Numbered from the stretch's first letter, positions 35,411 through 45,027 are shown. The stretch is 64,000 bases of DNA from Parapedobacter sp964498395 (GCA_964498395.1 CAZCHE010000001.1:434001-498000), one strand, 5' to 3'. Notes: generated by a model from the sequence alone, not told the origin. Made by a program: numbers and translations.

Positions 35411-36646
35411 ATGATATCAAGAGGCTTGAACTTCCCTTATTTTTTAGCCAAAAGAATTGCCATCACCGGCAAACGGACATTCTCCAAGTTGATCGTGGGG
35501 GTTGCCATTGGGGCCATCACATTAGGGTTGGCAGCGATGTTGCTTTCCCTGGCTGTGCTTAAGGGATTCAAAGCGGAAGTGGCTGCAAAGCAGCGGGGAT
35601 TTTTTGGTGATATCACATTGAATAACTACGACTTGAACGAGTCTTATGAGCACATGCCTTTCCGACTACGGCCGGAAAAATTGGTCGAACTCAAAACCAT
35701 ACCGGGTGTCACTTCAGTACACCACTACGCCACTAAAGCAGGAATCATCAATGTGAATGACGAGGTGGAAGGGGTGTTGATGAAAGGCATCGACAGCTCG
35801 TACAACCAAGGGTTCATCATGAATGTATTGGTGGCCGGGCAACCAATCGATTTTTCAGACAGTACCAAGGCCATCGGAGAGATATTGATTTCGCAACACA
35901 CTGCCAATCGCTTACGTCTCTCCGTAGGAGATGATTTCATCATGTATTTCGTGCAGGAATCAATCAGGAGGCGTAAGTTCCAGATCGTCGGCATCTTCAA
36001 TACGGGCGTTGAGGAGTTGGATAAAGTCTATGTGATCGGCTCATTGCCGCTTATCCGGCGACTGAACGATTGGGCGGAAAATGAAGTGGGCGGTTACGAG
36101 GTCTCGATAAGTGATTTCGGGAGACTTGACGAACTGACAGAGACCATCCAGGACCTGCTGCCCATCAACGTCGATGCCATCAATGTCCGGCAACAACTGC
36201 CCGAGATCTTCCAATGGTTGGATTTGTTGGATGTCAATACCGTCGTGATTTTGATTTTGATGATGGTGGTCGCATTGGTCAATATGGTGTCTGCATTGCT
36301 GATCATCATCTTAGAACGCACCTCGATGATTGGCATCTTGAAGGCGTTGGGATATACAGATGGGGGCATCCGCAAAGTCTTCCTGTACCATGCAGCCTAT
36401 CTGATTGGGTTAGGGTTGTCATTGGGTAATGTCCTCGGGTTGGGATTATATTTTTTCCAACGACAGACGCGGTATTTCAAATTGGATGAGGCGTCTTATT
36501 ATGTGTCTTATATCCCGGTAAACATCAGTGCGCTGGAAGTCATTTTGCTCAATGCCGGTGTTGCATTTGTCGCGTTGGCGGTCTTACTGATTCCGTCTTA
36601 TTTTGTTACCAAGATCAGTCCTATCAAGGCTATTCAATTCCAATAG
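35411..36646 (+). CDS. FtsX/LolC-type ABC transporter permease
   Basis: 411-residue MacB/FtsX-fold permease. It has an N-terminal helix (LIVGVAIGAITLGLAAMLLS), a large periplasmic domain (about residues 55-265) and three C-terminal helices (VVILILMMVVALVNMVSALL, VFLYHAAYLIGLGLSLGNVLG, ILLNAGVAFVALAVLLIPSY). The order and the segment LIIILERTSMIGILKALG are those of the lipoprotein-releasing LolC/LolE family. No ATPase gene is adjacent, so the LolD-like partner is elsewhere. An in-frame upstream extension overlaps fmt and is rejected. Confidence 0.87.
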   Translation: MISRGLNFPYFLAKRIAITGKRTFSKLIVGVAIGAITLGLAAMLLSLAVLKGFKAEVAAKQRGFFGDITLNNYDLNESYEHMPFRLRPEKLVELKTIPGVTSVHHYATKAGIINVNDEVEGVLMKGIDSSYNQGFIMNVLVAGQPIDFSDSTKAIGEILISQHTANRLRLSVGDDFIMYFVQESIRRRKFQIVGIFNTGVEELDKVYVIGSLPLIRRLNDWAENEVGGYEVSISDFGRLDELTETIQDLLPINVDAINVRQQLPEIFQWLDLLDVNTVVILILMMVVALVNMVSALLIIILERTSMIGILKALGYTDGGIRKVFLYHAAYLIGLGLSLGNVLGLGLYFFQRQTRYFKLDEASYYVSYIPVNISALEVILLNAGVAFVALAVLLIPSYFVTKISPIKAIQFQ

Positions 36647-36697
36647 GGCATCTCCGGGTTTCGGGCAAATAACCCGATTAAAGACGACTTGTTTTGC

Positions 36698-36705
36698 TAT
36701 CTTTG
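36698..36705 (+). promoter_or_regulatory. -7 element of icd
   Basis: TATCTTTG, consensus match, about 90 bp before the ATG at 36796; the leader would be about 80 nt. Confidence 0.5.
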
Positions 36706-36795
36706 AAACACATTTGACAGGTTGTTTTCGGGTCAACCAATCCGGTCTTACGTCGAAAGTAGCCGATCGATTAACGAATTCCAAAAACGATAAAT

Positions 36796-38094
36796 ATGGA
36801 TATTCCCACGGTAGCCAGGAGAATCACAAAGAACGCGGATGGCACATTGCAGGTGCCAAATCATGTAGACATCCCATTCATCATCGGGGATGGCATAGGG
36901 CCGGATATCTGGCGGGCTTCGGTGCGGGTATTTGACGCTGCCGTAATGTCGGCATACGGCGGACAGCGCAATGTGCGCTGGAAAGAAGTGCTTGCAGGAG
37001 AAAAGGCATACCAACAAACGGGCGAGTGGCTGCCCGATGAAACCCTTTCGATCATTGAGGATCACCTCGTGGCCATCAAAGGGCCATTGACCACGCCCAT
37101 TGGGGGTGGAATCCGTTCGCTCAATGTCGCGATCCGGAAAGCGCTTGATCTGTATGTCTGCCAGCGACCGACACGTTGGTTTGCGGGTGTTCCTTCGCCG
37201 GTGAAACACCCTGAGCAGGTAAACATGGTGATTTTCAGGGAAAATACGGAAGATATTTACACCGGCATCGAATTCCCTGCGGGATCGACCGATAGTAATC
37301 GTTTGGGTGCCTTCCTTGCCGAGGAATTGGGTGCCGACCATGGCTTTACCATTACGACGGCAATTGGTATCAAAACGGTGTCAGAAGAGGGATCCAAACG
37401 ATTGGTCAGGGCGGCTATTGAACATGCTATCGGACATGGATTGCCGTCGGTGACATTGGTGCATAAGGGCAATATCATGAAATATACCGAAGGGGCCTTC
37501 AAAAATTGGGGTTACGAGGTAGCTGAGTTTGAATTTGGGGATAAGACGTTTACATGGCCCCAGTGGGATCGGATCAAGGAGGCCGAAGGAGAACAGGCAG
37601 CCGATGCAGCATTGGAAGAGGCCGTCACGAATGGAAAAGTCATCGTGAAAGATGTCATTGCCGATAATTTTTTGCAACAAATATTGCTAAATCCGAAAGA
37701 TTATTCCGTTATTGCTACATTGAATCTAAATGGGGATTATATTTCGGATGCATTGGCCGCTATCGTTGGAGGGATAGGCATTGCGCCCGGCGCAAACATC
37801 AACTACCAAACGGGACACGCGGTATTTGAAGCGACACATGGCACGGCACCACGATTCGCTGATACGGACAGCATGAACCCATCATCCGTGATCCTCAGCG
37901 GAGCGATGATGTTTGAATACATGGGGTGGCATGAAGCGGCAGCCCTTATCACACGAGCCTTGCAGGCAACCATTTTGCAGAAAACCGTAACGGTTGATTT
38001 TTTCAACCAAATGGATGATGGATTGCTCCTGAAGACAAGTGAATTTGCATCGGCTATTATCCGCCATATGGAACAGGAAACGGCAGAGCAGTAA
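36796..38094 (+). CDS. icd: Isocitrate dehydrogenase (NADP+-type)
   Basis: 432-residue isocitrate dehydrogenase of the homodimeric bacterial type. DIPFIIGDGIGPDIWRASV is the N-terminal signature; KGPLTTPIGGGIRSLNVAIR is the isocitrate-binding segment with the serine whose phosphorylation controls E. coli Icd; VIFRENTEDIYTGIE, KGNIMKYTEGAF, then LNGDYISDALAAIVGGIG and the cofactor part FEATHGTAPRFA follow. It converts isocitrate to 2-oxoglutarate in the TCA cycle. The 2-oxoacid:ferredoxin oxidoreductase operon later in the window could use the product. Confidence 0.94.
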   Translation: MDIPTVARRITKNADGTLQVPNHVDIPFIIGDGIGPDIWRASVRVFDAAVMSAYGGQRNVRWKEVLAGEKAYQQTGEWLPDETLSIIEDHLVAIKGPLTTPIGGGIRSLNVAIRKALDLYVCQRPTRWFAGVPSPVKHPEQVNMVIFRENTEDIYTGIEFPAGSTDSNRLGAFLAEELGADHGFTITTAIGIKTVSEEGSKRLVRAAIEHAIGHGLPSVTLVHKGNIMKYTEGAFKNWGYEVAEFEFGDKTFTWPQWDRIKEAEGEQAADAALEEAVTNGKVIVKDVIADNFLQQILLNPKDYSVIATLNLNGDYISDALAAIVGGIGIAPGANINYQTGHAVFEATHGTAPRFADTDSMNPSSVILSGAMMFEYMGWHEAAALITRALQATILQKTVTVDFFNQMDDGLLLKTSEFASAIIRHMEQETAEQ

Positions 38095-38161
38095 AATAAA
38101 AGCGGGCTTTGACCGTTCGATATACTAAACATGCATAAGAGCAACTTTTAAACATTGACCA

Positions 38162-39526
38162 ATGGCCAATATTCTGCTGGTAGAAGACGATACCACCTTT
38201 GCTGCGATACTTGAAAATTTTCTGAAGAAGAAAGGGTTTGAGGTTGTCGTGAAATACAGTGTGAAAAGTGGGATTGAAGCCCTGAAGAATGAGACATTCC
38301 ACCTGATTTTGTTGGACTATCGCTTAGGTGACGGAATTGGGCTCGATGTATTGGAAGCCATGCGCAAACAGGGAGATTTAATACCATCGATCATCATGAC
38401 GAGTTTCAATGATGTGCGCACGGCGGTAAAGGCGATTCGTCAAGGCGTGTTTGATTACATCACCAAGCCGGTGAACCCCGACGAACTGTTGATGGTGGTC
38501 AACCAAGCCTTGGAAGGGAAGTCGACCGAGAAGCAGTATGCTGTTTCCCAAGATGAAGGGAGCCAAGGGGCCATTGACAAGGCCGATTTCGTGCGGGGGA
38601 GTAGCCAAGCAGCCCAAAAGCTACACGATTATATCGGATTGGTCGCACCGACTGATATGTCCGTGCTGATTCGTGGAGAAAGCGGTACAGGCAAAGAATA
38701 CGTGGCCCGTTCGATACACCGGATGAGTACCCGCGCGGATAAACCATTTGTCTCGATTGACTGTGGAACACTTTCCAAGGAGTTAGCTTCCAGTGAACTT
38801 TTTGGTCATATCAAGGGTTCGTTTACCGGTGCGCTGAACGATAAGACGGGCCAATTTGTGGAGGCCTCTGGTGGTACACTCTTTCTGGATGAGATAGGGA
38901 ACCTGTCTTACGATGTGCAGGTAAAACTGCTGCGCGCATTGCAAGAAAAAGTAATACAACCTGTCGGTGCCAATAAGACCATCAGCGTAGACGTTAGGGT
39001 TATTGCGGCAACAAACGAGGAACTTTTAGGCACTGGAAAGTTTAGGGAGGATTTATACCACCGGATCAACGAATTTGAGATTATCGTTCCCAACTTGCGC
39101 GATAGACGTGCTGATTTTCAAGAATTTGTCGACTTTTTCGTGGAAAAAGCCAATCAGGAATTGGGCCGTAGCGTCACCGAGCTATCAAATGAGGTCGAGG
39201 AGATATTTAATACCTATGACTGGCCCGGAAACCTTCGGGAACTAAAAAATGTGATCAAACGGATGGTACTGCTTTCGCCGGGCACCACAGCCGAAATATC
39301 AGCTTTGCCGGAAGAAATGGTATATGCCATCAAAAACCAGCATGTGGCGGAACCGGTGCCGTCTGCTGACAATCCTGATTTGCGTATGCACAGTGAGGCA
39401 CATGAACGTAAGTTGATTTTGGATGTCTTGCAGAAAGCAAAATATAACAAAAGCAAAGCCGCCCAAATGCTTAACATCGACCGTAAAACACTATATAACA
39501 AGATGGAAAAATACGGGATCGAGTAA
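38162..39526 (+). CDS. Sigma-54-dependent response regulator (NtrC family)
   Basis: 454-residue regulator with a receiver domain (1-118; phospho-Asp in LILLDYRLGDG), an AAA+ ATPase (about 145-375; Walker A GESGTGKEYVAR, Walker B GGTLFLDEIGN) and a Fis-type C-terminal HTH (NKSKAAQMLNIDRKTLYNKM). The sigma-54 contact loop reads GSFTGA instead of GAFTGA, a substitution known in several active family members. No histidine kinase gene is adjacent. An orphan regulator; the genes it controls cannot be told. Confidence 0.93.
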   Translation: MANILLVEDDTTFAAILENFLKKKGFEVVVKYSVKSGIEALKNETFHLILLDYRLGDGIGLDVLEAMRKQGDLIPSIIMTSFNDVRTAVKAIRQGVFDYITKPVNPDELLMVVNQALEGKSTEKQYAVSQDEGSQGAIDKADFVRGSSQAAQKLHDYIGLVAPTDMSVLIRGESGTGKEYVARSIHRMSTRADKPFVSIDCGTLSKELASSELFGHIKGSFTGALNDKTGQFVEASGGTLFLDEIGNLSYDVQVKLLRALQEKVIQPVGANKTISVDVRVIAATNEELLGTGKFREDLYHRINEFEIIVPNLRDRRADFQEFVDFFVEKANQELGRSVTELSNEVEEIFNTYDWPGNLRELKNVIKRMVLLSPGTTAEISALPEEMVYAIKNQHVAEPVPSADNPDLRMHSEAHERKLILDVLQKAKYNKSKAAQMLNIDRKTLYNKMEKYGIE

Positions 39527-39552
39527 GCAATAGAAATTCCATGTTGATTTAG

Positions 39553-40524
39553 ATGAAATTATTCTCATATCTACATCACGATAAATCCAGATTAGGGGTA
39601 GCCGTAGGTGAGCAACTGTATGACCTGCACGAAGCGAATCCCCGGTTGCCCGACAACATGGCCGATTTCTTGGCTGGAGGAGAAAGGACAATGGAGCTGG
39701 CGAGGGAAACGGAAGAAGTCATCGCAGGGTCCGAACGCATGACTATGCCTTTGGAATCTCCGCGTATCGTAGCCCCCGTACCCAAACCCTCATCCTTTCG
39801 CGATGCGTATGCATTCCGGCAACACGTGGAAACCTCACGACGGAATAGGGGAGTGCTCATGATTCCCGAATTTGATCAATTTCCGGTTTTTTATTTTACC
39901 AATCACCAGGCCGTTTTCGGCCCCGGAGAGGTATACTGTATGCCTGAACATTTCAAGCAATTGGATTTTGAGTTAGAGGTGGCTGTTGTGCTCAATAAAA
40001 GTGGTCGGAACATCAAAGCCGAAGATGCTGATGAGTACATCGCCGGGTACATGATCATGAATGATCTCAGTGCCCGCCAACTCCAGCTAGCGGAAATGAA
40101 ACTCAGCCTTGGCCCGGCCAAAGGCAAGGATTTCGCCACGGTAATCGGTCCTTATTTGGTGACTCCCGATGAATTAACACCATATAAAACGCCTCCGCCA
40201 CCGGGGCATGTCGGGAACGCTTATCAATTGGAGATGACCTGTAAGGTCAATGGCATCTCGGTATCAAAAGGTAATTTTGCGGATATGCATTGGACGTTTG
40301 CCGAAATCATCGAACGCATTTCTTATGGTGTAGCGGTTTATCCGGGAGACGTCATCGGCTCTGGAACCGTAGGTACCGGGTGTTTTCTTGAACTGAACGG
40401 CACCGGTAAGCTGCACGATCCCGATTATACCGCGCAATGGCTGCAACCCGGTGATGTGGTGGAAATGGAGGTCACCGGATTGGGGTTGCTTCGTAACACC
40501 GTAAAAATGCTTAATAGCCAATAG
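39553..40524 (+). CDS. Fumarylacetoacetate hydrolase-family protein
   Basis: 323-residue FAH-family enzyme. The N-terminal domain (1-80, with LGVAVGEQLYDLHEANPRLP) is followed by the catalytic domain with FELEVAVVLNKSGRNIKAED (metal-binding Glu region), MIMNDLSARQLQLAEM, GPAKGKDFATVIGPYLVTP and GVAVYPGDVIGSGTVGTG. The motifs fit hydrolysis or decarboxylation of an acylpyruvate-like substrate. Neighbours do not point to tyrosine degradation, so the substrate is open. It ends 6 bp before the next gene. Confidence 0.87.
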   Translation: MKLFSYLHHDKSRLGVAVGEQLYDLHEANPRLPDNMADFLAGGERTMELARETEEVIAGSERMTMPLESPRIVAPVPKPSSFRDAYAFRQHVETSRRNRGVLMIPEFDQFPVFYFTNHQAVFGPGEVYCMPEHFKQLDFELEVAVVLNKSGRNIKAEDADEYIAGYMIMNDLSARQLQLAEMKLSLGPAKGKDFATVIGPYLVTPDELTPYKTPPPPGHVGNAYQLEMTCKVNGISVSKGNFADMHWTFAEIIERISYGVAVYPGDVIGSGTVGTGCFLELNGTGKLHDPDYTAQWLQPGDVVEMEVTGLGLLRNTVKMLNSQ

Positions 40525-40530
40525 TGTCAT

Positions 40531-41823
40531 ATGGCGTTGTACAGATTGATGCTGATCGGTGGTTTAATGCTCATATCAAGTGTTTCAGATTGCTTTGCCC
40601 AAAGTGATAAATGGGTAGGGGAATGGGGTATCACCTATCAACCCTGGCCGCATATCCCGCCGGTTGAAATGAAATTGCATATTTCATCTCCAGTTAAAGG
40701 AGCGCTTTATCCAGCCAAATTGACGTTGGAGTATAGTAGTTTCTTTGGGGAATACGAGGTTTTATTGGCAAAGAAAAACGATGGGCAGTTGGGTATTGGT
40801 CGAAACAAATATCCCATACACGAAGAACCCTATGGGCTGGGTGCATGGATGATGTACCTGAACGGTACGCTTGATTTTCAGGACACGGATGTTCCCACAC
40901 TGCACCTGAACAGGATGTGGATATCCAATTTTGGCATTTTCATGCAAGGGTTATATGATGACGAACTCTTTACCAACCAAAAAGTACATATCCGCGATTT
41001 TTTGTACAGGGATAGTATCACATTGCGGAAAATTAGTGACGTGCCGTGGGAACACCCGAATACGGAAAGAATTGTCAATACGGACAGCATTTACTATGGG
41101 GTGTATGAGCCTGTTGAATTAACGCATCCCAATATCCGGATGGCAATACAGGATGAAGAACGATACGACCGCGATACCATTACCATTGTCCACAATGGAA
41201 ACGTCTTGGTTGACCGGATAGAAGTAGGGGATTTGACAGACCTATCGGCTGAAATCAGGTTGGATACCGGGGAGAACTTTATCACGTTCTTTGCGGATAA
41301 TTATGGCGATTTACCGCCCAATACTGCAAGTTTCCTCATGATGACGGAGCGGGATGGGCAGCATGTGTTCGATTTTACAAATAAGGCAAATGCATATGCT
41401 ACATTTATGGTTGCGCGCGTCCGCTACCACGGAAATGATATCGATACCCTGCCAAAAAAAATACCTAAAACCAGTAGTTTAGGCCGGGAAAATATCCCTA
41501 TTGGGGAGATGCATGTCCGCACTGAAAAAATATCCTTGGAACTATGGGACAGGCAAATCGCAGACGGGGATATCGTATCGCTGCAAGTGAATGGGGCTTG
41601 GGTACTACGGAATGAAGAAGTGAAAAAAGAAAAGAAACGGATAGGCGTCACGATGAAACCTGGGCGCAACCGCTTCATTTTTCGGGCTGAAAACTTGGGT
41701 CGTATCCCTCCTAATACCGCTGTATTGCGCGTCTTGCATGCCGAGGGGGAGCGGATCTTTTACTTACACACGGATTTGAAGCGCAATAACGTATTGGATA
41801 TTTATTATCTGATTGATGAATAG
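40531..41823 (+). CDS. Secreted protein of unknown function with a duplicated C-terminal domain
   Basis: 430 residues. A signal peptide (ending SVSDCFAQ) is followed by an N-terminal part (about 25-175) rich in W and beta-forming sequence (WVGEWGITYQPWPHIPPVEM), reminiscent of lipocalin-like small-molecule binding folds. The C-terminal half holds two related units of about 95 residues: first unit about 205-295 (DTITIVHNGNVLVDRIEV, FITFFADNYGDLPPNTASFL), second unit about 330-425 (DIVSLQVNGAWVLRNEEV, FIFRAENLGRIPPNTAVLRV). Both share the core NG-x-x-V ... F-x-A-x-N-x-G-x-x-PPNTA. A tight start after the FAH-family gene suggests cotranscription. Function not recognised. Confidence 0.72.
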   Translation: MALYRLMLIGGLMLISSVSDCFAQSDKWVGEWGITYQPWPHIPPVEMKLHISSPVKGALYPAKLTLEYSSFFGEYEVLLAKKNDGQLGIGRNKYPIHEEPYGLGAWMMYLNGTLDFQDTDVPTLHLNRMWISNFGIFMQGLYDDELFTNQKVHIRDFLYRDSITLRKISDVPWEHPNTERIVNTDSIYYGVYEPVELTHPNIRMAIQDEERYDRDTITIVHNGNVLVDRIEVGDLTDLSAEIRLDTGENFITFFADNYGDLPPNTASFLMMTERDGQHVFDFTNKANAYATFMVARVRYHGNDIDTLPKKIPKTSSLGRENIPIGEMHVRTEKISLELWDRQIADGDIVSLQVNGAWVLRNEEVKKEKKRIGVTMKPGRNRFIFRAENLGRIPPNTAVLRVLHAEGERIFYLHTDLKRNNVLDIYYLIDE

Positions 41824-41876
41824 TTGCGTATTTTTGTCTACTTCCAAATCGTATTTTTCAACGTTAGTATAATCGA

Positions 41877-42764
41877 ATGACGAAAACCATTGACCCCAAT
41901 ACCCATCCCCAGTTTGATAATTTGATTAAACATGCTGTCGCCCCGCGACCGATCTGCTTTGCAAGCACCATCGATAAAGCAGGCAATGTAAATTTAAGCC
42001 CCTTTAGCTATTTCAATATCGTATCGCAGAACCCCGCTATTTGCGTGTTTTCCCCGCTGCGGCGGATGCGTGACGGCAGTACGAAGCATACCATCGAAAA
42101 TATCAAAGAAGTACCCGAAGTGGTGATCAATATCGTGAATTATGCCATGGTGCAACAGCAGTCATTGGCAAGTACCGAATATCCGAAGCATGTGAATGAA
42201 TTCGAGAAATCAGGGTTTACCGCGGTAGCGTCCGACTTGGTAACCCCTCCGAGGGTAGCAGAATCACCGGTGCAATTGGAGTGCAAGGTGCGGGAAGTCA
42301 TTGATTTGGCAGATACCCCCGGGGCGGGTAGCCTGGTGCTGGCCGAAGTGGTGCAAATGCATGTACACGAGGAATTGCTGGATGAAGATGACCATATTGA
42401 CCAAGCTAAGTTGGATTTGGTGGCCCGCTTAGGTGGTGATTGGTATTGCCGGGTTACGGCCGATAATTTGTTTAAAGTGGCAAAACCATTGCGCAACCTC
42501 GGTATGGGGGTCGACCAATTGCCGCAGCATATCCGTTTGTCCCCAGTATTGACCGGTAACCATTTGGGGCAATTGGGTAATGTGGAGTCGTTTCCATCGG
42601 AGGAAGCGGTAGACGTGATTCGTGGCGACGAAGAGATCCGGGATATCCTGAATGCGTTTATCGGCGACAAGGCGACCCTTCAAATCCACCTGCACCGCAA
42701 AGCTGCCGAACTACTTGACGCAGGCGATGTCGACTATGCATGGAAGGTGCTGTTGTTAGCTTGA
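41877..42764 (+). CDS. Flavin reductase-family (FMN-binding split-barrel) protein
   Basis: 295-residue protein with a flavin-reductase-like split barrel in the N-terminal two thirds: KHAVAPRPICFASTIDKAGN and LSPFSYFNIVSQNPAI are the FMN-binding entry, and EVVINIVNYAMVQQQSLAST, GFTAVASDLVTPPRVAESPV follow. The C-terminal third (about 210-295) is an added helical region. Such proteins bind FMN and serve as NAD(P)H:flavin oxidoreductases or carry out other reductions; the specific reaction is not readable here. Confidence 0.85.
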   Translation: MTKTIDPNTHPQFDNLIKHAVAPRPICFASTIDKAGNVNLSPFSYFNIVSQNPAICVFSPLRRMRDGSTKHTIENIKEVPEVVINIVNYAMVQQQSLASTEYPKHVNEFEKSGFTAVASDLVTPPRVAESPVQLECKVREVIDLADTPGAGSLVLAEVVQMHVHEELLDEDDHIDQAKLDLVARLGGDWYCRVTADNLFKVAKPLRNLGMGVDQLPQHIRLSPVLTGNHLGQLGNVESFPSEEAVDVIRGDEEIRDILNAFIGDKATLQIHLHRKAAELLDAGDVDYAWKVLLLA

Positions 42765-42840
42765 TTAAGGCTTTTGAGTTTTGTTGAATTTTTCGCAACA
42801 AATTATAGGTATTGTTGAATGAATTTCAATAAATATTTTC

Positions 42841-42848
42841 TAATTTTG
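42841..42848 (+). promoter_or_regulatory. -7 element of serC-serA
   Basis: TAATTTTG fits TAnnTTTG, 36 bp before the first ATG of serC. Confidence 0.5.
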
Positions 42849-42883
42849 CGCTCAGTTAAATCGAGGTATACCTATCAGATTAA

Positions 42884-43963
42884 ATGGATTATAAGATGAA
42901 GCATAATTTCGGCGCAGGGCCTTGTATCCTGCCTCAAGAAGTTTTTCAGGAAGCGTCAGAAGCGGTGTTGAATTTCAACGATACCGGATTGTCAATTTTG
43001 GAAATATCGCACCGTAGCAAGGAATTTGAAGCGGTAATGGCAGAAACGGAACGGCTGGTGCGCGAGTTGCTTGCGGTGCCGCAAGGGCATTCCATCCTAT
43101 TCCTACAAGGCGGCGCAAGTACGCAGTTTGCGATGGTTCCCCTCAATTTATTGCCGGAAAGCGGCAAGGCAGCCTACCTGGACACCGGTACATGGGCTAG
43201 CAAAGCCATCAAAGAAGCCAAAAAAATCGGGCAGGTAGCGGTTGTGGCATCATCTGCTGACGCGAATTACACGTATATCCCTAAGGAATACGAGGTGCCC
43301 ACCGATGCCGCGTATTTCCATTATACTTCGAATAATACGATTTTCGGAACAGAGGTTTTCAATACACCGCAGTCGCCCGTTCCCCTTGTTTCCGATATGT
43401 CATCGGATATTCTAAGCCGTAAGATTAACGTGGCCGACTTTGGATTGATATATGCCGGAGCGCAGAAAAATATGGGCCCTGCGGGAGCAACATTGGTCAT
43501 TGTGAAAGATGAGTTGTTGGGCAAGACCGGTCGTACCTTACCCACGATTTTTGACTACCAACCTCATATCGCGGCGGGTTCGATGTATAATACGCCACCG
43601 GTTTTCTCCATCTACGTTTCCATGCTCAATTTGCGTTGGTTGCAAAAGAAAGGAGGGGTGGAGGTTATTGAACAAGAGAATATGATCAAGGCCCGTACGC
43701 TTTATGACGAGATCGAACGCAATTCGTTGTTCAAAGCGACGGCTGCCCCTGAAGATCGCTCACGGATGAATGTCACCTTCATTACGGAAAAAAAGGAACA
43801 TGAATCAGCATTTTTGGATTTAGCCAAGGAGCGGGGATTAGTTGGGCTCAAGGGCCATAGAAGTGTGGGTGGTTTCAGGGCGTCGATTTATAATGCATTG
43901 AGCATAACCGGTGTCAATGCGTTGGTAGATGCCATGCAAGAATTTGAAGAAAAAAACAAGTAG
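42884..43963 (+). CDS. serC: Phosphoserine aminotransferase
   Basis: 359-residue class V PLP aminotransferase making 3-phosphoserine from 3-phosphohydroxypyruvate (also used for pyridoxine synthesis). KHNFGAGPCILP at the N terminus, ILFLQGGASTQFAMVPLNLL, and the PLP lysine in YAGAQKNMGPAGATLVIVK match the family; the C-terminal GHRSVGGFRASIYNALSITG holds the conserved RaS-Y-N motif. The start may be 42884 or the in-frame ATG at 42896 (MKHNFGAG), which is the usual family N terminus. Followed 24 bp later by serA. Confidence 0.95.
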   Translation: MDYKMKHNFGAGPCILPQEVFQEASEAVLNFNDTGLSILEISHRSKEFEAVMAETERLVRELLAVPQGHSILFLQGGASTQFAMVPLNLLPESGKAAYLDTGTWASKAIKEAKKIGQVAVVASSADANYTYIPKEYEVPTDAAYFHYTSNNTIFGTEVFNTPQSPVPLVSDMSSDILSRKINVADFGLIYAGAQKNMGPAGATLVIVKDELLGKTGRTLPTIFDYQPHIAAGSMYNTPPVFSIYVSMLNLRWLQKKGGVEVIEQENMIKARTLYDEIERNSLFKATAAPEDRSRMNVTFITEKKEHESAFLDLAKERGLVGLKGHRSVGGFRASIYNALSITGVNALVDAMQEFEEKNK

Positions 43964-43987
43964 AACGCGAGGTTCCAACATAAGAAA

Positions 43988-44935
43988 ATGAATATTTTAG
44001 CAAACGATGGGATAGACCCTTTGGGTAAACAATTGCTTGAAAAAGCAGGATTTAACGTAGATACCAACCACATACCGCAGGATGAGTTATCCACTAAATT
44101 GCAAGCATACGACGCGATTACTGTGCGTAGTGCGACCAAGGTACGTAAAGAATTGATTGACCAGTGCCCTAACCTCAAACTGATTGGAAGAGGTGGCGTG
44201 GGTATGGATAACATTGATGTGGAATACGCCCGTTCCAAGGGGATAGCGGTGGTCAATACACCGGCAGCGTCTTCATTATCTGTTGCAGAGTTAGTGTTCG
44301 CGCACTTGTTAAGTGGGGTGCGGTTCCTCTATGACTCCCAACGGAAAATGCCTGTGGAGGGAGACACTAATTTCGGTGGCTTGAAAAAAGCGTATGCGAA
44401 GGGAGTGGAACTTCGGGGGAAGACATTGGGTGTAATCGGTATCGGCCGAATTGGCCGTGAAACAGCTAAGGTTGGACTTGGTTTAGGGATGGATGTCATC
44501 GTTAGTGACTTGTTTGAAGCGCCGAAAAGCTTACCATTGACACTTTCCGGTGGCATCACAGTCGACGTGCCTATTCAACAAGTCGAATTGGAAGAGTTGT
44601 TACAGCGATCGGATTTCATCTCATTGCATGTGCCATTTACCGACAAGCCGATCATTGGCAAGGCGGAATTTGAATTGCTTAAGCCGGGTGTCGGCCTTGT
44701 AAACGCGTCACGGGGTGGCGTGATCGACGAACTTGCATTAATCGAGGCATTAGACAGTGGTAAAGTAGCTTTTGCCGGGTTGGATGTGTTTGACGACGAA
44801 CCCACCCCAAGGAAAGTATTGCTTACCCATCCGAAAGTATCGCTGACACCCCATATCGGTGCTGCCACTGGCGAAGCGCAAGAACGGATAGGGGAAGAGT
44901 TGGCCAATCTGATCATCGAGCACCTGACGAAATAA
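43988..44935 (+). CDS. serA: D-3-phosphoglycerate dehydrogenase, short type
   Basis: 315-residue 2-hydroxyacid dehydrogenase. The NAD fold reads LGVIGIGRIGRETAKVGLGL; GRGGVGMDNIDVEYA and VVNTPAASSLSVAEL are the catalytic-domain segments; the catalytic Arg lies in VNASRGGVIDE and the Glu-His pair in DVFDDEP and LTPHIGAAT. There is no C-terminal ACT domain, so serine feedback control of the E. coli kind is not expected. With serC it covers the first two steps of serine synthesis. Confidence 0.93.
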   Translation: MNILANDGIDPLGKQLLEKAGFNVDTNHIPQDELSTKLQAYDAITVRSATKVRKELIDQCPNLKLIGRGGVGMDNIDVEYARSKGIAVVNTPAASSLSVAELVFAHLLSGVRFLYDSQRKMPVEGDTNFGGLKKAYAKGVELRGKTLGVIGIGRIGRETAKVGLGLGMDVIVSDLFEAPKSLPLTLSGGITVDVPIQQVELEELLQRSDFISLHVPFTDKPIIGKAEFELLKPGVGLVNASRGGVIDELALIEALDSGKVAFAGLDVFDDEPTPRKVLLTHPKVSLTPHIGAATGEAQERIGEELANLIIEHLTK

Positions 44936-44972
44936 ATTTAACTATTTTTGATAGCATGAAGGGCTGTTTGGC

Positions 44973-44980
44973 TATCTTTG
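44973..44980 (+). promoter_or_regulatory. -7 element of lysC-lysA
   Basis: TATCTTTG, consensus match; TTTG lies 22 bp upstream (44947-44950). The predicted start of transcription is near 44986, about 60 nt before the lysC ATG. Confidence 0.6.
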
Positions 44981-44993
44981 TGCCACTTTGAGT

Positions 44994-45027
44994 AAAACCT
45001 AACAGGAATTTCAACTTGTTAGGTTTT
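44994..45027 (+). promoter_or_regulatory. Hairpin in the lysC leader
   Basis: A perfect 11-bp inverted repeat, AAAACCTAACA (44994-45004) and TGTTAGGTTTT (45017-45027), occupies most of the short leader between promoter and the lysC ATG (45046). It ends in four T residues, so it could act as a weak terminator or a translation-control hairpin. An ATG-TAA start-stop (45028-45033) follows directly. Confidence 0.65.
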
